A DNA stretch of 64,000 nt, from NCBI RefSeq assembly GCF_010078385.1, contig NZ_SIJC01000013.1, forward strand, positions 18,056 through 82,055, read 5' to 3'. Positions 17,295-25,630 of this stretch are shown one piece after another. This stretch comes from Chengkuizengella sediminis (GTDB taxonomy: Bacteria > Bacillota > Bacilli > Paenibacillales > KCTC-33759). Position 1 is the stretch's first letter. Each line of letters opens with the position of its first letter. Below the pieces are notes generated by a model, which saw only the letters and a program-made list of their open reading frames with translations, searched no databases and was not told the origin of the DNA. Made by a program: the position numbers and the translations under genes.

Positions 17295-18233
17295 TTGAAA
17301 AAGATATTATTATTCAGTTCATTAACTTTGATTTTACTTATGGGTTTGGTAGGTTGCAGTACAGAGGAATCGGAAAATGGAACACAGGGAGATAAACTGC
17401 AGGTCGTTGCAACGTATTCTATTATTTATGATATTGTAAAAAATGTAGGTGGAGAACAAGTTGAAGTTCACAGTATGGTGCCTATTGGTGCCAATCCCCA
17501 TGAATTTGATCCACTACCTTCTGATGTAGAAAAAACGGCGGATGCCGATGCAGTATTTTATAACGGGTTAAACCTTGAAGGTGGGAATTCATGGTTTGAA
17601 AAACTACTTGAAACAACTGATAAAGCAGGTGAAGATGCTCCTGTGTTCCGTTTGAGTGAAGGTGTAGAAGTGAAATACCTTACTACAGCAGGAAAAGAAA
17701 ACGAATCTGATCCACATGCTTGGTTAGATGTTAGAAACGGGATCATTTACGCAGAAAATGCAAGAGATGCTCTGAAACAAATTGATCCAGATCATGCAGA
17801 CATTTATGATGCAAATGCAGCGGCATACATTACACAATTAGAAGAGCTTCACCAACAAGCAGTTGATCGTTTTAATGAAATTCCAAAAGAAGATCGATTT
17901 TTAGTCACAAGTGAAGGAGCGTTCAAATATTTCAGTGCAGCATATGACTTTGATGCAGGGTATGTATGGGAAATTAATGCTGAGAATCAAGGAACACCTT
18001 CACAGGTCAGTGCCATTGTTGATTTAATTCGTGAAAAAGAAGTCCCTGTATTATTTCTAGAAACGAGTATTGATTCAAGATCAATGGAAACAGTATCAAA
18101 TGAAACTGGAGTTCCGATCTTTGGTAAAGTATTTACAGATTCAGTGGGAAAACCAGGTGAAGATGGAGATACTTACGTCAAAATGATGGAATGGAATATT
18201 GATATGATTTATAACGGGGTTACTTCCGAATAA
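17295..18233 (+). CDS. mntA: Manganese-binding lipoprotein of the ABC importer
   Basis: A 312-residue cluster A-I binding protein anchored by lipid. I start at the TTG at 17295, since AGAGGTGA precedes it; a GTG three codons earlier lies in that site. The lipobox is LVGC with Cys21. The metal ligands read H69 (GANPHEFDP), H141 (SDPHAWLDV), E207 (TSEGAFKYF) and D282 (VFTDSVGKP). Glu in the third place is the PsaA/MntC manganese pattern; zinc proteins have His there. It ends at a strong terminator. Confidence 0.93.
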   Translation: MKKILLFSSLTLILLMGLVGCSTEESENGTQGDKLQVVATYSIIYDIVKNVGGEQVEVHSMVPIGANPHEFDPLPSDVEKTADADAVFYNGLNLEGGNSWFEKLLETTDKAGEDAPVFRLSEGVEVKYLTTAGKENESDPHAWLDVRNGIIYAENARDALKQIDPDHADIYDANAAAYITQLEELHQQAVDRFNEIPKEDRFLVTSEGAFKYFSAAYDFDAGYVWEINAENQGTPSQVSAIVDLIREKEVPVLFLETSIDSRSMETVSNETGVPIFGKVFTDSVGKPGEDGDTYVKMMEWNIDMIYNGVTSE

Positions 18234-18246
18234 GAGAAGATGATTA

Positions 18247-18282
18247 GAAACCATCTATGATGAAAATCATAGGTGGTTTTTT
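18247..18282 (+). terminator. Terminator of the manganese transporter operon
   Basis: A 14-bp stem AAACCATCTATGAT / ATCATAGGTGGTTT, loop GAAA, and a T run. Confidence 0.92.
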
Positions 18283-18410
18283 GACGCTCATAGAATTCCA
18301 AAAGAAAGTGCATATGGACATGAAGAGGTGAATAAGAATAATGGAATACAAAGGATAGATAGAGGTTTGAGGTTCAAATCAATTCTTATATCGATAGAGG
18401 ATGTGAATTC

Positions 18411-19499
18411 ATGAAGGCAAGTGTGATTATGCCAGTTTATAATGTTAGAAACTTGTTGAAAGCTTGTCTATTAACATTTAAACACCAAGTACTAGAACAT
18501 GAGGATAGTTTTGAAGTGATTGTAATAGATGATGGTTCAACGGATGGTACAGCTGAAGTCGTATCATCAATGGCTTTAAATTATGAATCGAAATATATAT
18601 ACATACCGAGAAGTGAACATTCCTCTAGATCAGCTGCAAGAAACAAAGGTATAGAGGCCGCAAATGGTGATGTCATTTTGTTTATTGATGGAGACCACCT
18701 TGTACCTCCCAATTATATAAATGAACATTTAAGGTTTCATAAAGCTTATGATAATTTTGCAATTATTGGTTTCCGTCAGTTTTTATCTGAAGGAGATACT
18801 CAAGTGGAAAAATTAGCAGAAGGGTTTTCTGAAGAAATGTATCCTCCTATAAAAAAGATAGATGAAAGATTTCAAATCATAGGTCAGTTTTCAGAGAACT
18901 TCAGTAATCTTTCATTTGCATGGTATTTATTTTGGACATGTAATACTTCAGTTAAAAGAAATATGGTTGAAAAAATTGGTGGTTTTGATGAAGATTTTAT
19001 ATATTGGGGACTTGAGGATAGCGAATTTGGGTATCGATTGTACAAGGAAGGGGTTAAATTTGCTTACAGTCGTGAATCTATCGTTTACCATCAACATCAT
19101 GAAGCTGACGAAATGGATAAAATTTTAAAATGGAGCCAAAATTATGAGATTTTTAGAAATAAACATTCAGATATGGAAGTAAAGATGTTAGAAATAATGG
19201 ACATTTATAAAAATGCAATAAATAAAATGAATACAATGTCATGGATTAATAAGTTTACCCTGTTAGAATATGCTATCAGAGCATGGAAAAAAGGGAGAAC
19301 CCTTGATAACATTTCCCCAACTGTCCATCACTTAACTGGTGATTTAGAAGAATCAACTATTCAAAAAATATTGGAAGAAGCAGAGCATAAACCAATCCTT
19401 ATCATGGATCATTCAAATGAAGAGATGTTAGATGTGAGAATACAGATGCATGAATCTAAATTTGATATAAAGTATTATAAAGGAAAAAGAAGAGTATGA
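18411..19499 (+). CDS. Family 2 glycosyltransferase
   Basis: A 362-residue cytosolic GT-A enzyme. The fold starts at ASVIMPVYNVRN. The nucleotide-sugar motifs are IDDGSTDGT (about residues 40-48) and the DxD-type LFIDGDH (about 86-92). The acceptor part has GGFDEDFIYWGLEDSEFGYRL, with the ED motif of chondroitin/EpsS-like enzymes. About 90 residues of unassigned C-terminal region follow. There is no membrane segment. No other sugar gene lies beside it, so the acceptor is unknown. Confidence 0.9.
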   Translation: MKASVIMPVYNVRNLLKACLLTFKHQVLEHEDSFEVIVIDDGSTDGTAEVVSSMALNYESKYIYIPRSEHSSRSAARNKGIEAANGDVILFIDGDHLVPPNYINEHLRFHKAYDNFAIIGFRQFLSEGDTQVEKLAEGFSEEMYPPIKKIDERFQIIGQFSENFSNLSFAWYLFWTCNTSVKRNMVEKIGGFDEDFIYWGLEDSEFGYRLYKEGVKFAYSRESIVYHQHHEADEMDKILKWSQNYEIFRNKHSDMEVKMLEIMDIYKNAINKMNTMSWINKFTLLEYAIRAWKKGRTLDNISPTVHHLTGDLEESTIQKILEEAEHKPILIMDHSNEEMLDVRIQMHESKFDIKYYKGKRRV

Positions 19500-19531
19500 T
19501 TCTTCAATGTTGAAGTGAAGGGATTATACTA

Positions 19532-20161
19532 TCATATTTGTTTTATCATGATCTCTTTAATTTGTTGAGGATGGTCCACTATATATTCTGGCTTTCCCTG
19601 TTCTAGCAGCCTCCTTGCATCGAACCCCCATGAAACACAGATAATTTTAATTTTTGCTTTTTTACATGCTTCAATATCTCTTATTTCGTCTCCAATATAT
19701 ATTACATTTTCTTTTTTGATTTTAAAATGGTTTAAATACTTATAAATTAGTCGATGTTTGCCAAAAACATTTGTTGAGCAAAAAACTTTGCTAATATGTT
19801 TAATCCTGTGCTTGGACAAGTATTGAATGATATTCTTTTTATCGTTTGTTGATATAATGCCAAGTTGATATCCTAACTTATGTAATTCCTTTATAACTTC
19901 TGGTACTCCATTCACAGTAGGGATTTTTAATATTCTTTGTTTATATTTTTTCCTTACCTCGTTGACAAGACTGGGTAGTTTCCACAATGGTACCTTAAGA
20001 TACTTACTCCTTTGAGGTATGCTTAGAGAACTTAAGTATGGGATTTCATCCTTTTCAATAAGCTTATAATTATATTTTGCTGCAAGTTCATTATATATAT
20101 CTATCGTTAGGCTCTTGGACTGTACAATCGTCCCATCAAAATCAAAAATGATATGTTTCAT
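19532..20161 (-). CDS. HAD-superfamily phosphatase (Gph/PpaX-like)
   Basis: A 209-residue HAD hydrolase. Motif I is FDFDGTIV (residues 6-13) with the nucleophile Asp, motif II is GIISTNDK, and motif IV is YIGDEIRDIEACKKA. An alpha-helical cap lies between motifs I and II, the phosphoglycolate phosphatase/pyrophosphatase type. The product is unusually rich in Lys and Ile. It is convergent with the glycosyltransferase. The natural substrate is unknown. Confidence 0.88.
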   Translation of the reverse strand: MKHIIFDFDGTIVQSKSLTIDIYNELAAKYNYKLIEKDEIPYLSSLSIPQRSKYLKVPLWKLPSLVNEVRKKYKQRILKIPTVNGVPEVIKELHKLGYQLGIISTNDKKNIIQYLSKHRIKHISKVFCSTNVFGKHRLIYKYLNHFKIKKENVIYIGDEIRDIEACKKAKIKIICVSWGFDARRLLEQGKPEYIVDHPQQIKEIMIKQI

Positions 20162-20232
20162 TTAAGTCCCTCCTAAGTAAGTATATGTTTATTCCAACTA
20201 ATTAAAGAATATGTGACTATAAGTCATTATAA

Positions 20233-20528
20233 ATGAATTCAGGAGAAAATAAATTAGATTCAAAAGGTTGGGGAATTGACGTTTCAAATGGTTTACATGT
20301 TTTGTTAATGAGATTAGATCGAGATTATGGGAAAATATCATTATGGGTTACTGAAAATGGTGTAGAGTTTCCAGATATCAATTCAAAAATAAAAAAATAA
20401 AAAAATAATGGACATAGCATTATTATTATCAACATTTAAATTCTTGTTATCTAGCAATTAAGGATAGGGAGAATTTACAAGGGTATTATGTTTGGTCACT
20501 TCTCGACACTTTATATCCTCATTTATAA
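20233..20528 (+). pseudogene. Relic of a family 1 glycoside hydrolase (beta-glucosidase)
   Basis: The first frame (20233-20400) encodes 55 residues with GWGIDVSNGLHVLLMRLDRD, then YGKISLWVTENGVEFPD, the typical GH1 segment that carries the catalytic nucleophile Glu in TENG. A second frame (about 20427-20528) reads YQHLNSCYLAIKDRENLQG and YYVWSLLDT, the GH1 segment that normally follows. The N-terminal ~350 residues are missing, the two parts are out of register, and an in-frame stop precedes the first ATG. It is therefore a decayed fragment of a 450-residue enzyme. Confidence 0.85.
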
Positions 20529-20600
20529 TCCCCGTTCTTTTATTTTCAATGGATCTAGATTAATTTTTAACTGCTAGATTATTTGGTTAAATTTATACAA

Positions 20601-20630
20601 ATTCATCAAAATTCATCAAAATTCATCATT
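20601..20630 (+). repeat. Three 10-bp direct repeats upstream of agrB
   Basis: ATTCATCAAA occurs twice in perfect tandem and a third time as ATTCATCATT, with exact 10-base periodicity. Related AAAATTC sequences follow at about 20645-20665. One repeat per helical turn places all units on one face of the helix, as expected of a multimeric regulator site. It lies about 115-145 bases before agrB. Confidence 0.7.
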
Positions 20631-20745
20631 AATCGCAAATATTATACAAAATTCCCAAAAATTCAACTGTAAAATATAAAATATATAGTATAGAATATAG
20701 GAGACAGTACAAAATTTTATTTCAGTAAGAAATGAGAGAATTCAG

Positions 20746-21261
20746 ATGGTAGAAGCATTAGCTTTTAGAATAGCAAAATCTATAAAAGATGTTGATCCAA
20801 AAAATACTGCAAGTATTGAAGTTATGAAATTTGCTTTAGTAGTTTTAATAGACGGGTTTTTAGTATTTTCAATTTCACTTATCATAAGTATTATTTTAAA
20901 TCAAACAGTACTAACTATGTTAGGACTATTTTCATTTGTAATTTTACGATATATTACTGGAGGGTATCATTTTAAAAGTGCTCTAGCATGTTCAATTACT
21001 TCTATTATAATGGTTGTCTTAATTCCATTCATTTCTATAACTGGTTGGATGTATGAATTATTTGCAGGATTAAGTATATTACTGATTTTAATCTTTGCAC
21101 CTGCTAATTTGGAAGGGCGGACGAGAATTCCTAAGAAATTTTATCCTTATTTAAAATTAACTGCGATTGTGTTAGTGGTGAGTAGTTACATAATTAAATC
21201 AGATCCTATTACACTAGCATTTCTTATACAGTCAATAACCTTGATTGGAAGGAGGGTTTAA
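20746..21261 (+). CDS. agrB: AgrB-type peptide-processing membrane protease
   Basis: A 171-residue membrane cysteine protease that would cut the AgrD precursor at its C-terminal side and form the thiolactone. Four to six hydrophobic helices are visible. The catalytic pair is H75 and C82 in the block RYITGGYHFKSALAC, with the same seven-residue spacing as in Staphylococcus AgrB. Arg68 and the GG pair are conserved too. No strong Shine-Dalgarno site is evident; GAGAGA lies upstream of the ATG. agrD starts one base after its stop. Confidence 0.95.
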   Translation: MVEALAFRIAKSIKDVDPKNTASIEVMKFALVVLIDGFLVFSISLIISIILNQTVLTMLGLFSFVILRYITGGYHFKSALACSITSIIMVVLIPFISITGWMYELFAGLSILLILIFAPANLEGRTRIPKKFYPYLKLTAIVLVVSSYIIKSDPITLAFLIQSITLIGRRV

Positions 21262-21262
21262 T

Positions 21263-21391
21263 ATGAGAATGAAGAAGTTGGCAATATTAACATCAAAAAT
21301 TTTAAGTATAGTATCTCTAGGATTCGTTAGTGTAGCATGTCATTGGACTATGAATCAACCAGAAGTACCAGAAGAGCTGTTACATAAGTAG
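21263..21391 (+). CDS. agrD: AgrD-type cyclic (thio)lactone autoinducer precursor, 42 aa
   Basis: A 42-residue peptide preceded by GGAAGGAGGG, which lies in the end of agrB. The N-terminal part (MRMKKLAILTSKILSIVSLG) is a basic amphipathic leader. The signal region is VACHWTM, and the tail NQPEVPEELLHK is the typical AgrD recognition sequence (x-QPxVPEEL). The ring should be C26-H-W-T-M30, closed between the Cys thiol and the Met carboxyl. The extent of the exocyclic N-terminal tail cannot be read from sequence. This is a prediction from the agrB neighbour and the tail motif. Confidence 0.92.
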   Translation: MRMKKLAILTSKILSIVSLGFVSVACHWTMNQPEVPEELLHK

Positions 21392-21427
21392 AACTTTCAA
21401 ATATTTTTAATTACTAGTTAATATATA

Positions 21428-21468
21428 AAAAGGCTCCAAATTTCGTAAAATAAGCTGGGGCTTTTTTA
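21428..21468. terminator. Bidirectional terminator between agrBD and the kinase gene
   Basis: AAAAAGGCTCCA pairs with TGGGGCTTTTTT across a loop of about 17 bases. A runs and T runs on both sides fit use by both convergent units. Confidence 0.78.
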
Positions 21469-21488
21469 TATTTAAAAATTCTTTTGTA

Positions 21489-22838
21489 TTATACTTTTAA
21501 TGGCAATTCTACTCTAAATTCAATTTCATTATTTAAAGAAGTTAAGATTTTTATTTGTCCTTTATAATAATCCACTCTATCTTTAACTATAGCTAATCCA
21601 ATGCCTTCATGTAAGTCTTTTTCTTTAGTTGAATAACCTGAAGTAAACAAATCATTTTTTGTATTTTGAATCTTTATACTGCATGGGTTTTTAGTTATAA
21701 TATATAATTTCCCGTTTTCTGTAGTAACTTTTAAATTAATCCATCTTTTTTCCAATGGAAAGTTATTAACTTCATCTATAGCATTATCTATTAGATTTCC
21801 TAAGATTTTAACTATATCTATCGATGTTATACCTAAAGATAGTCCATCTAACCCAGAAACTTCATATTTAAATTTCACTTTTTTATCAAGGGAAATAATC
21901 ATTTTGCTTTGTATTAAGGCTGCTATTGCTGGATGCCCTATTTGTAAAATCTCGTTTACTTCGGAAATTTCTTCAGTAAGTTCTTTAGTATATTCTTCTA
22001 ATTGGTTGTATTTTTTGTATTTAACAAAACCATGAATAACTTGAACATGATTTAGAAAATCATGTCTTTGACCTCTAATACTCGTAAACATCCGATTTAC
22101 ATCTTCGATATAGAATTGCTGAGTCATTCTAATAGCTTCATTTTTAGATTGTTTTATCGTATTGAAAGTTAATATCATAATAATGAGACTTATAAATATC
22201 ATTAAAAACAACAAGATATAAATTATTTTAGATAAATTATGGAATGATCCAAAATAGCCTATTGACATAATTAATGCGGTCATCAAAAATTGAATAGACA
22301 AAATACACACTAATAATGTGATCTTTTTGTTTTTTTTAATAGTCTCTATAAGGTCTTTACCAGGAAACCATTTTTTTCTATTCATTAAATAATTTAATAA
22401 TATCATTATGGTCGTAATAAATACTGTGATATACAACATATTCATTACACTATTTATAAATTGCTCTCTTGGAATAAATAAAAATATTACACTTCCAGAA
22501 ATCCCTTCTAGAAACATAGCAGTGATATAAGCAAATGAAGGAATTATAATTTTATAGATTGTATTCAAAGAATAGAATACGAGAAAGAATAATATAAAAT
22601 AAGAAATAATTCCATTTATTAAATGTAAGTACAAGGGTAGATCAAAAATAAATAAACCAATATAGATCGATTCAAGTGTTGCAAATAGTAATATTTTTTT
22701 CCACTTATCTTTAATAGATACTCCCCAAAAAGTGAAGGAAAAATATATAATAATAAAGTAAGTGGGGATTGAATAAACCAAGATAAGAGGCAAAGCATTC
22801 ATAAATAGTTCTAAAAAAGTTTCAATCAAAACATTCAC
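21489..22838 (-). CDS. AgrC-like sensor histidine kinase (GHKL), no cognate regulator
   Basis: A 449-residue kinase. The N-terminal ~225 residues hold about seven hydrophobic helices, as in AgrC peptide receptors. The H-box is RGQRHDFLNH with H259, typical of the AgrC/HPK10 class. The ATP domain has ILGNLIDNAIDE (N-box, about 345-356), FTSGYSTK, and HEGIGLAIVKDR (G2, about 410-421). It faces agrBD convergently. No LytTR regulator (AgrA) lies in the window. That it senses the neighbouring AgrD peptide is inference from position and topology. Confidence 0.9.
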   Translation of the reverse strand: MNVLIETFLELFMNALPLILVYSIPTYFIIIYFSFTFWGVSIKDKWKKILLFATLESIYIGLFIFDLPLYLHLINGIISYFILFFLVFYSLNTIYKIIIPSFAYITAMFLEGISGSVIFLFIPREQFINSVMNMLYITVFITTIMILLNYLMNRKKWFPGKDLIETIKKNKKITLLVCILSIQFLMTALIMSIGYFGSFHNLSKIIYILLFLMIFISLIIMILTFNTIKQSKNEAIRMTQQFYIEDVNRMFTSIRGQRHDFLNHVQVIHGFVKYKKYNQLEEYTKELTEEISEVNEILQIGHPAIAALIQSKMIISLDKKVKFKYEVSGLDGLSLGITSIDIVKILGNLIDNAIDEVNNFPLEKRWINLKVTTENGKLYIITKNPCSIKIQNTKNDLFTSGYSTKEKDLHEGIGLAIVKDRVDYYKGQIKILTSLNNEIEFRVELPLKV

Positions 22839-23036
22839 CTTTTCTAAAATTAGTAATTAATCTACTAAAAATATACCTTCATTGATAATATAATATCATA
22901 ATATGAAATAATTTTGTTAAGATATGTATTTTAATGTCGAATAACCTCGAATATAACTTACCATGATTATGATCAAATAAAAACCTTTATGTTACATTTA
23001 TTCATATGGGAATTTTTGTGATCCATGTAAAGTGTT

Positions 23037-23104
23037 CGGGTAAACCCGTTATGTTATACTTAATAACTAATGAAACTTCCGATAGAGAGCTTCATTTTCA
23101 TTAG
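23037..23104 (+). promoter_or_regulatory. Palindrome at the promoter and 5' hairpin before the Cof-type HAD gene
   Basis: CGGGTAAACCCG (23037-23048) is a perfect 12-bp palindrome lying seven bases before a candidate -10 TATACT (23055-23060). Downstream, CTAATGAAA (23067-23075) can pair with TTTCATTAG (23096-23104), making a 9-bp stem in the leader. The first is a likely operator; the second may shape the mRNA 5' end. Confidence 0.5.
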
Positions 23105-23122
23105 ATCATAGGAGGGAATGGC

Positions 23123-23866
23123 TTGACTAAACAATATAAATTAATTGCTTTGGATATGGATGGAACGGTTTTAAATGAAAATAGAGAAATTTCGCCTGCG
23201 AATAAAGTTGCAATTGATAAAGCTTTAAATAAAGGAGTTATTGTTAGTTTTGCAACAGGTAGAGGGTATCAAGGTATAGCGCCTTATATTCATGAACTGA
23301 AATTAGATACACCGATTGTAGCTGTGAATGGAAGTGAAGTTTGGAAGAATCCAAAAGAATTAATGCAGCGTCACCTACTAGAATCTGAAGTCATTAAAGA
23401 AATGCATGAAATTGCAGTTCATTATGATACTTGGTTTTGGGGTTATGCTGTGGAAGGGTTATTTAATAAGGAACAATGGACGGATAATTTAGATGATTAT
23501 CAGTGGTTAAAATTTGGTTATTATACTGAAGATGATAGTAAAATCAAACAAATTTTTGAAATCATTAATAAATGGCAAATTATGGAAATCACGAATTCAC
23601 ATCCTAATAATATTGAATTAAATCCAAAAGGGATTAGTAAAGCAAGTGGATTACAAGCTTTATGCAACTGGAAAGGATTTGATATGTCAGAGGTCATAGC
23701 TATGGGTGATAGTATGAATGATCTTGCTATGATTAAATCAGCGGGTCTTGGTGTTGCGATGGGGAATGCACAGGATATTATAAAAAAAGAAGCTGATATA
23801 GTAACGTTGACAAACGATGAAGATGGTGTGGCAAAAATAATAGAGGAATACATACTAGTAACATAA
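23123..23866 (+). CDS. Cof-type HAD-IIB phosphatase
   Basis: A 247-residue HAD hydrolase, start TTG preceded by AGGAGGG. Motif I is LDMDGTVLNENREIS (residues 8-22), motif II is FATGRG, and motifs III/IV are KASGLQAL and AMGDSMNDLAMIKSAGLGVAM written over residues 192-212. The C2 cap between motifs II and III marks the Cof group, which acts on sugar phosphates, phosphorylated nucleotides or vitamin intermediates. The substrate is not known. Confidence 0.93.
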   Translation: MTKQYKLIALDMDGTVLNENREISPANKVAIDKALNKGVIVSFATGRGYQGIAPYIHELKLDTPIVAVNGSEVWKNPKELMQRHLLESEVIKEMHEIAVHYDTWFWGYAVEGLFNKEQWTDNLDDYQWLKFGYYTEDDSKIKQIFEIINKWQIMEITNSHPNNIELNPKGISKASGLQALCNWKGFDMSEVIAMGDSMNDLAMIKSAGLGVAMGNAQDIIKKEADIVTLTNDEDGVAKIIEEYILVT

Positions 23867-23989
23867 GATTCTCAAGCGCATTAGCGATATAAATGAAAAC
23901 TACAGGTAATTCGCTTTTGTGAATGACAAATTATATTATCATGGTAGTTTTTCTTAAAATATGATCATTAATCAGGAAGGAAAGTTACA

Positions 23990-25630
23990 TTGTCAACTAA
24001 AGATTCTTTAATTAAAGGCACACTAGTATTAGCAATCGCAGCTTTCATTGCACGATTTTTAGGGATATTTCAGCGTGTTCCACTGCAGAATATGCTTGGT
24101 GACAATGCGATGGCTACTTATGGGATTGCAAACTCCATTTATTTTCTCTTATTGATGATAGCAACAGCTGGGATTCCCGTTGCAATTAGTAAGTTAGTTT
24201 CTGAACGAATCGCGGTTGGAAAGTTTGCTGAAGCTCAACGTATTTATGCTGCAGCTATTAAGTTTGCAATTTTTGCAGGACTTTTTATGACAACATTACT
24301 CTGGTTTGCATCTGATTATTATGCAACAAATATTGCGAAGGATAAGGATGCTGTGTTAGCGATACGTGCTCTTGCTCCTGCCTTACTGTTTTTCCCTGTC
24401 ATTGCTATCATGAGAGGTTATTTTCAAGGAAGGCAACAAATGATGGGGAATGGTATTTCACAAATTGTTGAACAAATTGTGAGAGTGATTGTTTCCGTTG
24501 GACTCGCATCATTATTACTTTTTATGGGTACTACAGAGCAAATGGCGATCGCTGGTGCAACTTTTGGTGGGGTCGTTGGTGGGGTTGCGGCACTATTAGT
24601 GATGTTGTTTTATTGGCGTAGGCTAAAAAAACAAGATATTAAGGATCAACAGCCTGATATATCAAATGAAAAGAATCAAGAAGAGATAAAAGCTGCTAAG
24701 TCATTAACTTACAGAAAAATATATAAGATGATCTTTAAAATTTCGGGACCTGTCATTTTGATTGCCATTGCTGTCCCAGCAATTAATTTTATTGACTCTT
24801 CAACTGTAATTTCATTACTTGAAGGGAAGTTAGGGTATAGTAGTGCTGAAGAAATGTTAGGTATTTTGCAAAATAGAGCCCAGGCACTCGCAGGCCTACC
24901 CATCATATTTTCTATTGCAATTAGTCAATCTATTCTTCCAATCATTTCATCAGCGTATGCAAAAAAGGATCAGTTAGTATTAAACCGACAAACATCGCTA
25001 GCTTTAAGAATGTCTATTCTTTTCAGCTTGCCAGTCATCTTAGTGTTATGTATTGCAGCAGAGCCTATTAATGTTTTGTTATTCAAAAATACTTTAGGAA
25101 CGTCTGTTATTGTTTATCTAACAGCCAGCACAATATTTCAAGTATTAATGATGACATCAGGTACGATTTTAATGGGATTAGGACAATTCAAAAGACCGAT
25201 GATTCATGTATCACTAGGAGTGATATTGAAAGTGGCAGGGAACTTTTTATTAGCACCGTGGCTTGGAATTGGTGGAATTATTTTATCTACTGCCATCAGT
25301 TTTTCAATTGTAATGATATTAAACTTATTGTATTTGAAGAAAACAGTTTCATACACGATATTGGGGAAAAAGTGGATAGGCACGATAGTTACGTCACTCC
25401 TTCTTATTGGTGTTGGATATTTAATTACAATGTTTAACCAATCTATGATTCAGCTTTCCATTGAGAGGATCACTTATGCGGTACATTCTATCATTTTAGG
25501 ACCGATTATCGGGATTTTATATTTACTATTCATGATTAAATTTAGAGTGATTACAGAAAATGATATTCGTCATTTACCTATTAGAATTCAGAAAGTGATG
25601 CAGAAGGTATTACGTTTAATAAATCGCTGA
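23990..25630 (+). CDS. MVF/MATE-type lipid-linked oligosaccharide flippase (SpoVB/YtgP family)
   Basis: A 546-residue membrane protein with about 14 helices, start TTG after CAGGAAGGAAAG. The opening KGTLVLAIAAFIARFLGIFQRVPL is the family signature, read over residues 9-32, with ATAGIPVAISKLVSE following. Length fits YtgP (MurJ) and SpoVB, which flip lipid II or related intermediates for wall or spore cortex synthesis. Which of the two it equals cannot be decided here. Its stop abuts the end of the convergent DUF2515 gene. Confidence 0.9.
   Translation: MSTKDSLIKGTLVLAIAAFIARFLGIFQRVPLQNMLGDNAMATYGIANSIYFLLLMIATAGIPVAISKLVSERIAVGKFAEAQRIYAAAIKFAIFAGLFMTTLLWFASDYYATNIAKDKDAVLAIRALAPALLFFPVIAIMRGYFQGRQQMMGNGISQIVEQIVRVIVSVGLASLLLFMGTTEQMAIAGATFGGVVGGVAALLVMLFYWRRLKKQDIKDQQPDISNEKNQEEIKAAKSLTYRKIYKMIFKISGPVILIAIAVPAINFIDSSTVISLLEGKLGYSSAEEMLGILQNRAQALAGLPIIFSIAISQSILPIISSAYAKKDQLVLNRQTSLALRMSILFSLPVILVLCIAAEPINVLLFKNTLGTSVIVYLTASTIFQVLMMTSGTILMGLGQFKRPMIHVSLGVILKVAGNFLLAPWLGIGGIILSTAISFSIVMILNLLYLKKTVSYTILGKKWIGTIVTSLLLIGVGYLITMFNQSMIQLSIERITYAVHSIILGPIIGILYLLFMIKFRVITENDIRHLPIRIQKVMQKVLRLINR

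Noticed and set aside
20601..20630. CRISPR-like array
   Set aside because: Only three 10-bp units in direct contact, with no spacers and no cas genes.
23905..23935. TTCGCTTTTGTGAATGAC as a degenerate repeat copy
   Set aside because: It fits its own small inverted repeat better (ATTCGC/GTGAAT) and lacks the GGG of the family.
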